A stretch of 64,000 bases of DNA. Origin: Shewanella algidipiscicola. Its GTDB lineage: Bacteria > Pseudomonadota > Gammaproteobacteria > Enterobacterales > Shewanellaceae. The notes beneath the pieces are model-generated. The model had not been told where the DNA came from. It ran no database searches and was given only the letters and a program-made list of their open reading frames with translations. A program made the translations under genes and the position numbers. Where the stretch lies: assembly GCF_003605125.1 (NCBI RefSeq), contig NZ_QPQT01000015.1:54451-118450 (forward strand), written 5' to 3'. Positions 8,596 to 19,305 of the stretch are shown here, in pieces (the stretch's first letter is position 1; the number at the start of each line of letters is the position of its first letter).

Positions 8596-9519
8596 TTATT
8601 GCTCTTGTGTTAGTGATTGATACTCTAAAATAAACGATTGAAAAATTGCCATAACATTCACATTGGGCATCATGTTAAGTTCATGATACCTAGCCATCAC
8701 CTGAGCCGCTAAACGGGTTATTTTAACGTTTACTAGCGCATCTGCATTTTTCTGTTTAACCAACTTTTGTCTTAAGACTAGATATAAAACCTTAAGCGCA
8801 TCAGAAACTTGCTTTTGTTCTATATGAGTAAAATTAGCACACAGGTGGCCGGACGACAAACTTTGAATCCAGTCTTTGCGCAGTTGTAGTAATTCGGCAT
8901 ACCGTTGCGATTGTAATGCTGCTAGCAACTCTATCGGTCCGCCCATTACAGGCAAACACCAGCTGACATCACCGCTCAGTTCATAGTGCTCGGATAACCA
9001 GGCTTGAACCTCTTGTGCAATCGGCAGCTTAAAATGCAAACGCTGACAACGACTACTAATGGTCGCCATTAAACGGCTCGGCGTATCACTTTGCAATAAC
9101 AGTAGGGTTTGTTGACCAGGCTCTTCGAGTGTCTTTAATAGTGCATTGGCGGCAGCAACATTAAGGCGCTCGCAATTTTTAATCATGGCAACACGTTTAC
9201 CGCCCTGCTGCGCGGTTGATGTCAGGCGTTGACATAAGTCCCTTATCTGATCCACCTTAATCTGGTTGCCATCTGCTTCTACTTGGTAAAAATCAGGATG
9301 AGTTCCTGCGAGCGTCAATTGGCAAGGCTTACAATGACCGCACGGTCCCTGTGAGCTCGGATGCTGACACAAAGCTGTGTACGCTAACGCTTGGGCTAAC
9401 TCGACGCCCCCATATCCTTGATGCATCCCCACTAAATAAGCATGACCTTGCAAACCCGTCGTTAATTGCTGACTAAACTGGGCAATCACTGGCGTGAGCC
9501 AAGGAATGTTGACCATCAT
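8596..9519 (-). CDS. holB: DNA polymerase III subunit delta prime
   Basis: Clamp-loader subunit delta prime, about 307 residues. It shows the degenerate P-loop of this subunit (GYGGVELAQ instead of GxxGxGKT), a four-cysteine zinc module (LCQHPSSQGPCGHCKPC, about 52-68), and the SRC motif (TISSRCQRLHF) that serves as arginine finger for gamma/tau ATPase sites. It works in the pentameric loader that places the beta clamp on DNA. ATG 9519 overlaps the tmk stop as TAATG. The frame can be extended to TTG 9525, which is less likely. Assignment is secure. Confidence 0.93.
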   Translation of the reverse strand: MMVNIPWLTPVIAQFSQQLTTGLQGHAYLVGMHQGYGGVELAQALAYTALCQHPSSQGPCGHCKPCQLTLAGTHPDFYQVEADGNQIKVDQIRDLCQRLTSTAQQGGKRVAMIKNCERLNVAAANALLKTLEEPGQQTLLLLQSDTPSRLMATISSRCQRLHFKLPIAQEVQAWLSEHYELSGDVSWCLPVMGGPIELLAALQSQRYAELLQLRKDWIQSLSSGHLCANFTHIEQKQVSDALKVLYLVLRQKLVKQKNADALVNVKITRLAAQVMARYHELNMMPNVNVMAIFQSFILEYQSLTQEQ

Positions 9520-10148
9520 TACCAACCTTGCTGCTGCAGCACAGCCACAATATCGCTATGAACCTTTGCCATGGGTTGACTAGCATCGACAATCACAATG
9601 GCATCATCTTGCTCGGCGAGCGATAAATAGGTATTTCTGGCGCGCTCAAAAAAGCTCACTGCTTGCTGCTCTATTCTGTCCAACGCACCACGGTCTGCCG
9701 CACGCTGTAATCCCTGCACAGGATCGATATCCAGATAAATGGTCAAGTCAGGTTTAAAGCCCTTTAAGGTGGCTTCACTTACCGATGAGACTAACGGCAT
9801 TAATCCTCGCCCACCGCCTTGATACGCTAAAGAGGACAGATTATGCCTGTCGCCCAGTACCCACTGGCCATTGGCTAAAGCAGGCTTGATGACATTAGCT
9901 ACCAGCTGGGCCCTTGCGGCGTAAATCAATAAACACTCGGCCTCATCGCATAAGGGATCGCTGGGATCCGCCACTTTCACTAAATCGCGGATTCGCTCAG
10001 CCAGCGGCGTGCCGCCGGGCTCACGAGTACAGACTGGAGTGGCTCCGGTATGCTGGGCAATAAAGTCTCTGACTAAAGCGATAGCACTCGACTTACCGGC
10101 TCCCTCTAATCCTTCAATAACAATAAATTTCGCATGGGTATTGTTCAT
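9519..10148 (-). CDS. tmk: Thymidylate kinase
   Basis: dTMP kinase of 209 residues, converting dTMP to dTDP with ATP. The N-terminus carries the P-loop [10 protein letters not shown], followed by the [11 protein letters not shown] motif that binds the nucleotide and the DR motif in [13 protein letters not shown]. Its start ATG overlaps the mltG stop as ATGA (10145-10148) and its stop overlaps the holB start, so it is translationally coupled on both sides. This mltG-tmk-holB order is conserved across gammaproteobacteria. Assignment is secure. Confidence 0.96.
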   Translation of the reverse strand: MNNTHAKFIVIEGLEGAGKSSAIALVRDFIAQHTGATPVCTREPGGTPLAERIRDLVKVADPSDPLCDEAECLLIYAARAQLVANVIKPALANGQWVLGDRHNLSSLAYQGGGRGLMPLVSSVSEATLKGFKPDLTIYLDIDPVQGLQRAADRGALDRIEQQAVSFFERARNTYLSLAEQDDAIVIVDASQPMAKVHSDIVAVLQQQGW

Positions 10149-11152
10149 CGATTTCTCTGGTATTTATCTACGGCCCGATTATGTTCGGCTAATGTTTTAG
10201 AAAAGATATGGCTGCCATCGTTTTTCGACACAAAGTAGAGGTAATCTACATCAGCTGGATGAGCGGCGGCGTAAAGCGACGCCCCACTTGGCGCCGCGAT
10301 GGGCGTTGGGGTTAAGCCATTAATTCGGTACGTGTTATACGGCGTTCGTTCACGTAAGTCTTTGCGAGTAATATTGCCATTAAACCTGTCGCCCATGCCG
10401 TAAATCACTGTAGGGTCGGTTTGTAATCGCATATTTTTACGCAATCGATTAGTAAAGACGGCCGATATCCAAGTGCGTTCACTGGCTTTGCCGGTCTCTT
10501 TTTCAATAATCGACGCTAAGATCAATAACTCATAAGGCGACGTTAACGGGATCCGAGTATCTCTTCCTTGCCATGCCTGTTGTAACTCCTGCTGCATTTT
10601 AAGGTAGCTCTGTTCAACAATCACCTGTATGTCATCGCCAGCAACATAGTGGTAGGTATCGGGATAAAATTTCCCCTCGGGTTGACCCGACATATCGCCA
10701 TGCTCAATCAACACCTGATTAAATACCCCGTCTTGCCACTGTATTTTGGGTAATTGCATCAAAATTGCGCGCCATTCTTTTATGGTGAGCCCCTCGATTA
10801 GAGTGACACTAAAGACCTTTTCGCGCCCTTGGGTTAGTTTTTCCAGCAGGCTAATGACATTATCCTGCGGCGTGAGCTCATACAAGCCTGCACGGATCTG
10901 AGTTAAATCAGGGCGAACCTTAGCCAATACCCTAAGCTTCCAACTGTCTTGTATGACGCCGCGCTGCTCTAAGACTTGTGCCAATTGGATAAATGACGTG
11001 CCTCGCTTTAGATCCAATTCTTGAGCGGATGTCAGCGTTAGCGGCGTTTGACTGTAACTCATCAACGACTGGTAACCCCAATAGAGGCCAACCGATGCTA
11101 AGGTAAGTAACGCAAAGAGTGCAATCATCACTCTACTAATGAGTTTTTTCAT
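10145..11152 (-). CDS. mltG: Endolytic murein transglycosylase MltG (YceG)
   Basis: Inner-membrane-anchored lytic transglycosylase of 335 residues from ATG 11152. An N-terminal membrane anchor (about 5-25) is followed by a LysM-like region and the YceG catalytic domain with the conserved segment [13 protein letters not shown], which contains the catalytic Glu, and [10 protein letters not shown]. It cleaves nascent glycan strands and so ends their polymerisation. The frame continues 20 codons upstream, but ATG 11152 overlaps the pabC stop in a classic ATGA, which fixes the start. Assignment is secure. Confidence 0.94.
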   Translation of the reverse strand: MKKLISRVMIALFALLTLASVGLYWGYQSLMSYSQTPLTLTSAQELDLKRGTSFIQLAQVLEQRGVIQDSWKLRVLAKVRPDLTQIRAGLYELTPQDNVISLLEKLTQGREKVFSVTLIEGLTIKEWRAILMQLPKIQWQDGVFNQVLIEHGDMSGQPEGKFYPDTYHYVAGDDIQVIVEQSYLKMQQELQQAWQGRDTRIPLTSPYELLILASIIEKETGKASERTWISAVFTNRLRKNMRLQTDPTVIYGMGDRFNGNITRKDLRERTPYNTYRINGLTPTPIAAPSGASLYAAAHPADVDYLYFVSKNDGSHIFSKTLAEHNRAVDKYQRNR

Positions 11153-11982
11153 AATGATAATGTGAGGGCTTGGTTTATTTGAAGGGGCAATGCACTGGGG
11201 GCAAAGCGGCACTGTTCGATACGATTGACTCCAACCACACCAAACAGGCTATTAGACAGTAATACATGATCAAACTGACTTAATTCACTCGGGATAACAG
11301 GCCTAATCGCAACATTAAACCCCGCCTCAATAAACCAGTAAATGAGCTGTTCTCGCATCACACCAGCAACACCTGCTAGGTGCATGCTTGGCGTCACCAC
11401 CTGTTTATCTTTAATTAAAAACAGATTCGCCATCGAAGACTCAATCACCCGCTCTTGAGTATCAAGCACCAACCAATCATCAAAGCCCTTGTCTAACACT
11501 TGGGCTTTAATCAAGACTTGCTCTAAACGATTAAGGTGCTTCATTCCCGCTAAGCGAGTTTGCCCGCCTAGGCGTATCGGGCTGGTCTGAAGCGCAATGC
11601 CGTTCATCTGCCAGTGACGATAGTGACTTGGCATCGGATGCACCGACACCACTTCGGTGACCGACACATGTTCAGGTAACTGATAACCTCGTCCGCCAAC
11701 GCCGCGGCTGAGTAAAAGTTTAATGCAAAAATCGCTACCTAAATCTTGCTGTTGCTCTATCGCAATTGAATTTAATAAACCAATAAGTTGCGCAGACGCT
11801 TGCCAAGGCATGCCAAGGCGTTGACTGGTTTGTACTGCGCGGCCTAGGTGCGCATCTAAAAACAGCACTCGTCCTTTTGAGCAGCGCATCGTAGCAAAAA
11901 GGCCATCACCATAGGCGAGGCCTCTATCAACAGCAGATACGGTATCTTGGCGAACGCCATTGACCCATAATAATGCAGACAT
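11149..11982 (-). CDS. pabC: Aminodeoxychorismate lyase
   Basis: PLP enzyme of fold type IV, 277 residues, that converts 4-amino-4-deoxychorismate to p-aminobenzoate and pyruvate for folate synthesis. The N-terminus LLWVNGVRQDTVSAVDRGLAYGDGLFATMR is typical, the PLP lysine sits in LAGMKHLNRLEQ, and the region VIESSMANLFLIKD binds the cofactor phosphate. In E. coli the gene upstream is fabF; here it is dcd, three bases away. The stop overlaps the mltG start. A branched-chain aminotransferase is excluded by length and by the pabC-mltG-tmk context. Confidence 0.93.
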   Translation of the reverse strand: MSALLWVNGVRQDTVSAVDRGLAYGDGLFATMRCSKGRVLFLDAHLGRAVQTSQRLGMPWQASAQLIGLLNSIAIEQQQDLGSDFCIKLLLSRGVGGRGYQLPEHVSVTEVVSVHPMPSHYRHWQMNGIALQTSPIRLGGQTRLAGMKHLNRLEQVLIKAQVLDKGFDDWLVLDTQERVIESSMANLFLIKDKQVVTPSMHLAGVAGVMREQLIYWFIEAGFNVAIRPVIPSELSQFDHVLLSNSLFGVVGVNRIEQCRFAPSALPLQINQALTLSL

Positions 11983-11984
11983 TA

Positions 11985-12566
11985 TTAATCCTGACTGATC
12001 CGGCTAGCGACAGTCTCTTGCTGATCTCGATACTTAGCACTGGCCCGCTTATTATAAGGACGCGCCACAGGTGAGCTAAGCCGCTCAAAGTTCAACGCGC
12101 CAATTGTCATCATTGGCCGCAACGCCAAAGGTAATTTTCCACTGTTGTAAAACTCAAGCACTATCTTACCTTGCCAACCAGGATCGATACGATGCGCAGT
12201 CACGTGCACCATTAACCCCAATCGCGCTAACGAAGAGCGACCATCCAACCAACCAACAATATCAGACGGCAAGGTGACGGTTTCATGAGTGATAGCTAAC
12301 GCCAGTTCTCCCGGGTGAAGGAAAAATGCGCCGCCCTCTGGGATCACAATTTTATCGCTCATCACACTATCGAGCGCCGCCTGCATTTCGACACTTGGGC
12401 CACTAAGGTCAATAAAAGGAGCGGTATGATCTTGAAATACGCGAAACTGATCACCAAGCTTAACATCAACACTCACACCACTAATGGCATCGGCTGTGGG
12501 ACGCGGCTCAATCACAATTGATCCATCATCTAAGCAAGCTTCAATCTCTAAATCCGTCAAACGCAT
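11985..12566 (-). CDS. dcd: dCTP deaminase
   Basis: Trimeric dUTPase-fold enzyme of 193 residues that deaminates dCTP to dUTP, the main route to dUMP for thymidylate in enteric-type bacteria. The motif [33 protein letters not shown] contains the nucleotide-binding and catalytic residues (the Glu in VLEF). The start ATG is 27 bases from the udk stop, and pabC follows after only two bases. Together with tmk three genes downstream it places two steps of dTTP synthesis in one transcription unit. Assignment is secure. Confidence 0.96.
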   Translation of the reverse strand: MRLTDLEIEACLDDGSIVIEPRPTADAISGVSVDVKLGDQFRVFQDHTAPFIDLSGPSVEMQAALDSVMSDKIVIPEGGAFFLHPGELALAITHETVTLPSDIVGWLDGRSSLARLGLMVHVTAHRIDPGWQGKIVLEFYNSGKLPLALRPMMTIGALNFERLSSPVARPYNKRASAKYRDQQETVASRISQD

Positions 12567-12593
12567 TTCAACGTCACTCCTAAATTCATCTTA

Positions 12594-13229
12594 TTATTTT
12601 ACTAACAGGTGTTGGATTCTGGTTTTCAATATATCGGTGGCGATACGATTTTTACCGCCTCGAGGCACAATAATATCAGCGTATTGCTTCGACGGATCAA
12701 TAAATTGCAAAAACATCGGCCTAACCGTTTGAGTGTATTGTTGCATCACAGATTCCATCGTGCGCCCCCGCTCTGCAACATCACGGCTTAAACGGCGCAT
12801 GAAGCAGATATCGAGCGGGGTATCCATAAACACACTGGCATCCATTTTTTCACGCAATGCGGGATCGGTTAACAGCAATATACCTTCAAGAATGATCACC
12901 TTTTTAGGCGTCATGGTAGTGGTTTCAGCCATGCGCGTGTGTTCGGTATAACTGTATTTTGGAATATCAACCGCTTGACCATTTTTAAGCGCTTCAAGGT
13001 GTTCACACAATAAAGGGTGATCGAGCGCCTTGGGGTGGTCATAATTAGTTAATATTCGCTGATCCATCGACAGGTGACTTTGGTCTTTGTAATAGGCATC
13101 TTCAGCTATCACACCTATCTGATCTGTGCCTAAATCACGGCATAGCTCTTCATAAATGGTCTTAGCGATTAGGCTTTTACCCGACGCTGACGCACCAGCG
13201 ATACCAATAATGACACATTGCGAATTCAT
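12594..13229 (-). CDS. udk: Uridine kinase
   Basis: Uridine/cytidine kinase of 211 residues acting in pyrimidine salvage, forming UMP or CMP with ATP or GTP. The P-loop is [11 protein letters not shown] at the N-terminus. NYDHPKALD and a [10 protein letters not shown] segment, with a conserved Asp/Glu-rich loop ([10 protein letters not shown]), are family signatures. It lies 11 bases after the mrp stop and 27 bases before dcd, in a mrp-udk-dcd run. Assignment is secure. Confidence 0.95.
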   Translation of the reverse strand: MNSQCVIIGIAGASASGKSLIAKTIYEELCRDLGTDQIGVIAEDAYYKDQSHLSMDQRILTNYDHPKALDHPLLCEHLEALKNGQAVDIPKYSYTEHTRMAETTTMTPKKVIILEGILLLTDPALREKMDASVFMDTPLDICFMRRLSRDVAERGRTMESVMQQYTQTVRPMFLQFIDPSKQYADIIVPRGGKNRIATDILKTRIQHLLVK

Positions 13230-13240
13230 GCTTTTAAACC

Positions 13241-14353
13241 TTACTCATCATCTGAAATTGAAATTGAAACAACATTTTGCGTTTGGGTTAACGCAAGCTG
13301 CGCGCCCACTTTACGGGCAATCGCTAGGTACAGCTGCGCCACGGGTCCTTCACTATCGGCCACCACTGTTGGCACACCATTATCAACATCTTCACGAATA
13401 TTGAGTTTAAGCGGTAACTGGCCCAGCAATGGCACATTGTAACGCTGCGCCATTTTAGCGCCGCCATCTTGTCCAAAAGGATGCTCTTTATGACCACATT
13501 CACTGCACAAATGAAAGCTCATGTTCTCCACAATACCCAATACTGGAATATTGACCTTTTGGAACATACTGACGCCTTTTTTCGCATCGGCAAGCGCAAT
13601 ATCTTGTGGCGTTGTCACGATAACCGCGCCGCTTACAGGTACTTTTTGCGACAAGGTCAATTGAATATCACCAGTGCCTGGTGGCATATCAATCACCAGA
13701 TAATCAAGCTCAGGCCATAAGGTTTCATTGAGCAGCTGGGCTAATGCGCCAGCAGCCATAGGCCCACGCCACACTGCGGCTTCATCGCCGCCTAACATAA
13801 ACCCTATTGATTGAGCTGCGATGCCATGGGCGCTTGCTGCCGTCATCATCTTGCCATCGGGTGAAACCGGCTTAAAATCGGGCACTCCCAGCATAATGGG
13901 GATGGATGGGCCGTAAATATCGGCATCGAGAATACCGACTTTGGCGCCTTCGGCAGCAAGTGCCAATGCGAGGTTAACGGCCGTAGTTGATTTACCCACG
14001 CCGCCTTTACCTGAGGCAACGGCAATGACTTGCTTAACGTTTGGCAATGGCGCTACTGCACCAGATGCAATCGTTGCAGGTTGGAAATCGATTTCACATT
14101 CTACTTCATCGATGGCATCGAGTACCGCCAGCTTATTGGTAATAGCCATGACAGTATCGCGATACTGACTCTGACACGGATAGGGGTAACATAAGCCCAA
14201 CAGCAGGCGTTTACCTTCAATATCGAGTTTGGTCACACAACCTGCGGTGACTAAACCTTGCTGTAAATTGGGATCTTGATATGCATCTAAAATGGCCAAT
14301 ACTGGCGCGAGAAGATCATCGCTAAGATGATAATGATGAGAAGCTGAAGACAA
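13241..14353 (-). CDS. apbC: Iron-sulfur cluster carrier protein Mrp/ApbC
   Basis: P-loop ATPase of the Mrp/NBP35 family, 370 residues, which binds and delivers Fe-S clusters. An N-terminal MIP18-like domain (about 1-95) precedes the deviant Walker A motif [21 protein letters not shown]. The cluster-binding pair CSEC lies in [18 protein letters not shown]. The start is TTG with a strong AGGGGG Shine-Dalgarno eight bases upstream, and no internal Met is better placed. It is divergent from metG, an arrangement also found in E. coli. Assignment is secure. Confidence 0.93.
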   Translation of the reverse strand: MSSASHHYHLSDDLLAPVLAILDAYQDPNLQQGLVTAGCVTKLDIEGKRLLLGLCYPYPCQSQYRDTVMAITNKLAVLDAIDEVECEIDFQPATIASGAVAPLPNVKQVIAVASGKGGVGKSTTAVNLALALAAEGAKVGILDADIYGPSIPIMLGVPDFKPVSPDGKMMTAASAHGIAAQSIGFMLGGDEAAVWRGPMAAGALAQLLNETLWPELDYLVIDMPPGTGDIQLTLSQKVPVSGAVIVTTPQDIALADAKKGVSMFQKVNIPVLGIVENMSFHLCSECGHKEHPFGQDGGAKMAQRYNVPLLGQLPLKLNIREDVDNGVPTVVADSEGPVAQLYLAIARKVGAQLALTQTQNVVSISISDDE

Positions 14354-14511
14354 AACGACTACCCCCTAAAATTAATTTGGCTAAGTGTACCAGAAAATTT
14401 GACAATATTCGGATAGATTTAGCTCAGTTAAAGCAGCTTTTGGTGAAACTTAGGTGATGATCGGTTAGTATCTATGCCATTCTTTTGGGCACTTACTGAT
14501 TTTGAGACAAG

Positions 14512-16533
14512 ATGGCAACTTCACAACGTAAAATTCTCGTGACCAGCGCACTTCCGTACGCTAACGGACCTATCCATTTAGGCCACATGCTGGAATATAT
14601 TCAAACCGATATTTGGGCACGCTTCCAAAAGCTGCGTGGTCACGAATGTCACTATATTTGTGCCGATGATGCCCACGGCACTCCGATTATGTTGAAGGCG
14701 CAGCAGTTAGGGTTAGCCCCTGAAGAGATGATTGCTCAGGTGCAAAAAGAGCATGAGCAAGATTTTGCCGACTTTAATATCGCATTTGATAATTTTCACA
14801 GCACACATAGCGATGAAAACCGCGCATTAGCCAGCGATATTTACCTTAAACTGCGCGATGGGGGTTACATCAAGTCGCGCACTATTTCGCAACTTTTCGA
14901 TCCTGAAAAATCGATGTTCCTGCCCGACCGTTTTGTAAAAGGCACTTGCCCTAAATGTAAGTCTGTCGATCAATACGGTGATAACTGCGACAACTGTGGT
15001 GCCACCTATAGCCCGACCGATTTAATCGACCCTAAATCGGCGGTATCGGGTGCGACCCCAGTAATGAAAGACAGTGAGCACTTCTTTTTTGACCTGCCTA
15101 CCTTTGAAGAGATGTTAAAAGAGTGGACTCGCTCAGGTTCTCTACAACAAGAGATGGCCAACAAGCTTGGTGAATGGTTCGACCAAGGTCTGCAACAGTG
15201 GGATATTAGCCGTGATGCCCCCTACTTTGGTTTCGAGATCCCCGATGCGCCAGGTAAGTTTTTCTACGTGTGGCTAGATGCGCCTATCGGCTATATGGGT
15301 TCATTTAAAAACCTGTGTGACAAACGTGACGACCTTAACTTTGATGATTTCTGGGCTAAAGACTCTACCGCTGAGGTGTATCACTTTATCGGTAAAGATA
15401 TTGTCTACTTCCACAGCCTATTTTGGCCAGCGATGTTAGAAGGTGCTGGTTACCGTAAACCCAACAGCGTCTATGCTCATGGTTATGTCACTGTCAATGG
15501 CGCCAAAATGTCTAAATCGAAGGGCACCTTTATTAAGGCACGTACCTATTTAGACAACTTGAACCCTGAATACCTACGTTATTACTATGCCGCTAAGCTC
15601 AGCAGCCGGATTGATGATTTAGACCTTAATCTAGAAGATTTCGCCCAGCGGGTGAACTCTGATCTCGTGGGTAAGTTAGTCAACTTGGCATCACGCACCG
15701 CAGGCTTCATTAGCAAACGTTTTGACGGCAAATTAGCCCAAGTGGAAGATCAATCACTCACTGAGCTCTTCTTGGCTAAGCAAGAAACCATTGCCCAGTT
15801 CTACGAAACCCGTGAATTTGGCAAAGCGATGCGCGAAATCATGGCGCTGGCAGACATCGCCAATGGCTATGTCGCCGATGCCGCCCCTTGGCAACTGATC
15901 AAGCAAGACGATAAACAGCAAGAAGCGCATCAGGTTTGTAGCAATGCATTGAACCTGTTCCGCATCCTAGTGACCTATCTAAAACCCGTGTTACCGCAAC
16001 TGGCAAAAGATGTTGAGGGCTTCTTGCAGCTCACGCTGACATGGAATGACCTAGGTCGTGACCTCTCTGGCCATGAAATTGCTCCGTTTAAGGCGCTAAT
16101 GCAACGTGTTGAGATGAAAGATATCGAAGCGATTATCGCAGCATCTACCGAAAACTTGCAGGTGACTGAAGCGCCTAAGAGTCAGCTAGAGCTTGACCCG
16201 ATTAGCGAAGAGATAAGCTTCGATGATTTTGCTAAGCTTGATTTGCGTATCGCCCGTATCGCTAAAGCGGAACATGTTCCCGAAGCCAACAAGTTACTCA
16301 AGCTGCAACTTGATTTGGGTGGCGAAACCAAGCAAGTGTTTGCCGGCATTAAATCAGCTTATGCCCCCGAAGATCTTGAAGGTAAATTGACCGTAATGGT
16401 GGCTAACCTAGCACCGCGTAAGATGCGCTTTGGGATGTCTGAAGGCATGGTGCTGGCAGCAGGTCCAGGTAAAAAAGATTTATGGATTTTAGAGCCTCAC
16501 GAAGGCGCACAACCTGGCATGCGAGTGAAGTAA
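14512..16533 (+). CDS. metG: Methionyl-tRNA synthetase
   Basis: Class I aminoacyl-tRNA synthetase of 673 residues. The HIGH motif appears as HLGH near residue 22 and the KMSKS loop as AKMSKSKGT near 335. The zinc knuckle is CPKC...CDNC (about 146-162). After the anticodon-binding domain, a C-terminal tRNA-binding domain (from about 570, [31 protein letters not shown]) gives the dimerisation arm of the long MetG form. ATG 14512 is the only sensible start. A bidirectional terminator follows at 16572. Assignment is secure. Confidence 0.97.
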   Translation: MATSQRKILVTSALPYANGPIHLGHMLEYIQTDIWARFQKLRGHECHYICADDAHGTPIMLKAQQLGLAPEEMIAQVQKEHEQDFADFNIAFDNFHSTHSDENRALASDIYLKLRDGGYIKSRTISQLFDPEKSMFLPDRFVKGTCPKCKSVDQYGDNCDNCGATYSPTDLIDPKSAVSGATPVMKDSEHFFFDLPTFEEMLKEWTRSGSLQQEMANKLGEWFDQGLQQWDISRDAPYFGFEIPDAPGKFFYVWLDAPIGYMGSFKNLCDKRDDLNFDDFWAKDSTAEVYHFIGKDIVYFHSLFWPAMLEGAGYRKPNSVYAHGYVTVNGAKMSKSKGTFIKARTYLDNLNPEYLRYYYAAKLSSRIDDLDLNLEDFAQRVNSDLVGKLVNLASRTAGFISKRFDGKLAQVEDQSLTELFLAKQETIAQFYETREFGKAMREIMALADIANGYVADAAPWQLIKQDDKQQEAHQVCSNALNLFRILVTYLKPVLPQLAKDVEGFLQLTLTWNDLGRDLSGHEIAPFKALMQRVEMKDIEAIIAASTENLQVTEAPKSQLELDPISEEISFDDFAKLDLRIARIAKAEHVPEANKLLKLQLDLGGETKQVFAGIKSAYAPEDLEGKLTVMVANLAPRKMRFGMSEGMVLAAGPGKKDLWILEPHEGAQPGMRVK

Positions 16534-16571
16534 ATCCACTGTCTATCCTAACGATACTCAGAACACATGAT

Positions 16572-16597
16572 AAAAAGGCCGCTAAGCGGCCTTTTTT
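16572..16597. terminator. Bidirectional terminator between metG and the Nif3-type gene
   Basis: Perfect hairpin AAAAAGGCCGC-TAA-GCGGCCTTTTTT, with A and T tracts on both sides, between convergent genes. Confidence 0.9.
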
Positions 16598-16643
16598 GTG
16601 GCAGAAACTCTTACACCAATCATCACTTGCAGCAGCAGTAAAA

Positions 16644-17396
16644 CTACACTGGATTGGCGATATCCACAAAATGGTGGGTAAGCTCAAATTCACTGGCCAA
16701 GTGCTCGCCCAAGGCTTTAATACCAAAACGTTCAGTGGCATGATGGCCCGCGGCAAAATAGTGGATCCCGAGTTCTTGCGCGCTATGATACGTACGCTCA
16801 GACACTTCGCCGCTAATAAAGGCATCCATTCCCTGCTCTGCGGCAATATCGATATAATCCTGAGCACCACCACTGCACCACGCCACCTGATGAATGGCTT
16901 TATCCTTACCCCAAAAATGTAAGGGTTCACGCTGTAATACACCGTCAAGCAAAGCAGAAAAGTCATTAGCCGACATTGGCTTATCCAAACGCCCCTGCCA
17001 GACTAAACCTTGGGCAACGCCTTCAATTGGCTCAGCATCGACAATGCCCAGCGCTCTGCCTAATTCGGCGTTATTTCCCAACATGGGATGACCATCAAGC
17101 GGTAAGTGATATCCATACAAATTGATATCATTTTTTATCAATGCCTCAATGCGTCGATATTTCATGCCCGTTATCACCTCGCTCTCGCCTTTCCAGAAAA
17201 AGCCGTGGTGAACCAATATAGCATCAGCATTAAGTTCAATCGCGCGATCGATCAAGGCTTGGCACGCCGTTACGCCAGTCACTATGATGTTGATCTGCGC
17301 CTTACCTTCTACCTGTAAGCCATTTGGCGCATAATCTTTATAATTGGATACCTGCAAAAATTCATTAAGGTATCGCGTCAGTTCTAAGCGCGTCAT
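16644..17396 (-). CDS. Nif3-like dinuclear metal centre protein (YbgI type)
   Basis: Nif3/YbgI-family protein of 250 residues. Metal-binding histidines and acidic residues are seen in ADAILVHHGFFWKGE, YGYHLPLDGHP and a C-terminal YFAAGHHATERFG. Family structures show a toroidal hexamer with a dinuclear metal site; roles as GTP cyclohydrolase I type 2 or in DNA or glutathione metabolism have been proposed but are not settled. The start has Shine-Dalgarno GAGGAG seven bases before ATG. It is convergent with metG. The family is sure, the reaction is not. Confidence 0.88.
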   Translation of the reverse strand: MTRLELTRYLNEFLQVSNYKDYAPNGLQVEGKAQINIIVTGVTACQALIDRAIELNADAILVHHGFFWKGESEVITGMKYRRIEALIKNDINLYGYHLPLDGHPMLGNNAELGRALGIVDAEPIEGVAQGLVWQGRLDKPMSANDFSALLDGVLQREPLHFWGKDKAIHQVAWCSGGAQDYIDIAAEQGMDAFISGEVSERTYHSAQELGIHYFAAGHHATERFGIKALGEHLASEFELTHHFVDIANPV

Positions 17397-17624
17397 TCAA
17401 ACTCCTCATCAATTGAATATATGGATAGTCAAAGTCTGGTGAGCCCACTATTTGGGCATTCGACTTAGCAGATTTCGCCTGCCATTATTGCGCTTAGTTT
17501 AGCCATATCTGCGCCGTAGTTCATAGAAATCGGCCGAATCTTGGTGAAAATTGGACTTTTTAACCGTTTAAACGATAAAATTACCGCAAACCTTCAATTA
17601 CACATTAAAAAATAGGTTAAGACT

Positions 17625-17966
17625 ATGTCAAAGTTGACTAAAGAAGAGGTGATTAGCGCGCTGGAATCTGCGCTAAGCAAAACGCAAGGTCATGCAGTTT
17701 CTATTGAGCAAAAAGGAAGCTGGTATAAGATCGATGGCGGAAAATCTCTTCGTTTTAGCGAGCTTGAAGCAATGCTAGCTGAGCAAGGCGACAACGCTCA
17801 AGTACAAGCAGCTGTAAAAAAAGAAAACAATAAAACCGTTGCCAAAAAGACAGCGCCAGCTAAAACAGCAAACGCAGCGTCTAACAGCGCAGTCAATGGT
17901 ATGACGCCGAAAGCACTATGGCGTGCTAAGTTAGCCGGTAAAGGCCAATTGCCACGCGGGTTTTAG
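17625..17966 (+). CDS. Small basic protein of unknown function
   Basis: A 113-residue protein I do not recognise. Residues 1-60 look like a compact alpha/beta fold (KEEVISALESALSKTQG, then SWYKIDGGKSLRFSELEAMLAEQ). Residues 60-90 form a Lys/Ala-rich low-complexity linker, and the C-terminus is a short basic motif (MTPKALWRAKLAGKGQLPRGF region). No signal peptide or membrane segment is seen. The basic linker and tail suggest nucleic-acid or ribosome contact, which is inference only. It has its own spacer and is followed by a clear terminator, so it is a monocistronic, probably real gene. Confidence 0.7.
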   Translation: MSKLTKEEVISALESALSKTQGHAVSIEQKGSWYKIDGGKSLRFSELEAMLAEQGDNAQVQAAVKKENNKTVAKKTAPAKTANAASNSAVNGMTPKALWRAKLAGKGQLPRGF

Positions 17967-18003
17967 TTGTTTATCGCGACCAGCAACTCGCCATCATAAA
18001 CAC

Positions 18004-18030
18004 AAAAAAGGAGCCTTGAGCTCCTTTTTT
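18004..18030. terminator. Terminator after the small basic protein gene
   Basis: AAAAAAGGAGC-CTTGA-GCTCCTTTTTT, a near-symmetric hairpin between convergent genes that can serve both strands. Confidence 0.88.
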
Positions 18031-18050
18031 GTTATCAAGCTTTAACCAAC

Positions 18051-18542
18051 TTACTGGGCAATATCGACTCTCACGCCGCCCTGTAAATAGACAACGCGCA
18101 CTTCATCATCGACGTTAAACACCATACCGGGATCAAAATCTTGCAACACCATCACCTGCTCGCCATCTTCAAAGGTGATCATCAACTCAACCAATTTAAA
18201 TTGCTGGTATTCATCACGCTGATAACGATTACCGACTCCGGCACCAATTAACGCCCCAAGCACAGTGGCAACGTCTTGGCCCGAACCACCACCAAACTGA
18301 TGTCCAATTACGCCACCCAGCAAGGCCCCACCAAAGGTCTTCCACCCTCGATTGCTGTCACTAATCAACTCGGTTTGCGTGATGTTACGCACCGATGCGA
18401 CATGGCCATAAACCACTTTCTCTACTGGCACCGCTTGATTGCGTTCGTAGCCGGCATTGGCGCAAGGCGATAGCACAACAGGAGACAAAGTGAACAAGGC
18501 TAAACAAACTATACGAAAGAAGCTCAACTGAGGTTTCAACAT
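18051..18542 (-). CDS. Exported glycine-zipper protein (SlyB/17 kDa antigen-like)
   Basis: Envelope protein of 163 residues. An N-terminal signal peptide ends at ANA-GY. A glycine-zipper pair of helices follows (about 65-110: FGGALLGGVIGHQFGGGSG and VLGALIGAGVGNRY), as in SlyB, PcP and rickettsial 17-kDa antigens. The C-terminal part is a small beta domain (VMVLQDFDPGMVFNVDDEVRVVYL). A cysteine lies near the signal peptide end (LSPC), but proline before it makes it a poor lipobox, so it is probably not a lipoprotein. It is divergent from aat. Function is unknown beyond envelope association. Confidence 0.78.
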   Translation of the reverse strand: MLKPQLSFFRIVCLALFTLSPVVLSPCANAGYERNQAVPVEKVVYGHVASVRNITQTELISDSNRGWKTFGGALLGGVIGHQFGGGSGQDVATVLGALIGAGVGNRYQRDEYQQFKLVELMITFEDGEQVMVLQDFDPGMVFNVDDEVRVVYLQGGVRVDIAQ

Positions 18543-18594
18543 AACTGTTTTTCCGCTAACTTATAGAGAGACGCTTACTTAATTTTACTCAATT

Positions 18595-19305
18595 GTGAAC
18601 TCACTGTCCTATTTAAATCATGAACTCGTCAAGTTCCCCTCGCCAGAGCTCGCATTGACTGACCCTAATGGCCTATTAGCCATAGGTGGCGATCTGCAGC
18701 CACAGCGATTACTCAATGCCTATTATGAAGGGATTTTTCCTTGGTTTAACGAAAATGATCCTATTTTATGGTGGTCACCCGATCCTCGCGCAGTCTTTGT
18801 CCCCGGCAGCATGAAAGTCAACCGACGCTTAATTCGTGACATCAAAAAGCGTGACTGGCAGTTCAGCGTCAACCTCGCGTTTAAGCAAGTGATCCATTAT
18901 TGCGCTCAAACCCGAATGGAAAATGAAGGCACCTGGATCACTGCAGACATAGAGCAGGCCTATACTCGCTTACATACTCAAGGTAAAGCTCATTCAATTG
19001 AGGTCTGGGATAAAGGTTGCTTGATCGGCGGCTTGTATGGCTTGGCTATCGGCCAAATCTTTTGTGGCGAGTCGATGTTTCATCTGCAGAGCAATGCTTC
19101 AAAGGCGGCCATGATGATGCTACATCAACACCTTTTAGCTCACCAATTTAAGCTAATCGACGCCCAAGTAGTCAACCCACACTTGGTGTCACTTGGTGCT
19201 AAAGCTCTTAAACGCAGTGATTTTATCAACTTGTTAAAACGCTTTCGGGATACCGAAGTCGACCCACTAACTTGGCAACCGAGACAGGTGCACCTTGACC
19301 TCTAA
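18595..19305 (+). CDS. aat: Leucyl/phenylalanyl-tRNA-protein transferase
   Basis: N-degron enzyme of 236 residues that adds Leu or Phe from tRNA to proteins with N-terminal Arg or Lys, marking them for ClpS/ClpAP. Recognisable segments are [47 protein letters not shown], and [31 protein letters not shown]. The start is GTG. Its end overlaps the bpt start by 11 bases, so the two transferases are co-translated. clpA and clpS lie 1.5-4 kb downstream on the other strand. Assignment is secure. Confidence 0.95.
   Translation: MNSLSYLNHELVKFPSPELALTDPNGLLAIGGDLQPQRLLNAYYEGIFPWFNENDPILWWSPDPRAVFVPGSMKVNRRLIRDIKKRDWQFSVNLAFKQVIHYCAQTRMENEGTWITADIEQAYTRLHTQGKAHSIEVWDKGCLIGGLYGLAIGQIFCGESMFHLQSNASKAAMMMLHQHLLAHQFKLIDAQVVNPHLVSLGAKALKRSDFINLLKRFRDTEVDPLTWQPRQVHLDL

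Noticed and set aside
16403..16966. 187-codon minus-strand ORF across the metG end and the Nif3-type gene
   Set aside because: It overlaps two well-identified genes and the terminator between them, and its translation has no recognisable domain.
17565..17574. CGTTTAAACG palindrome before the small basic protein gene
   Set aside because: Only ten bases with no known regulator form; could easily be chance.
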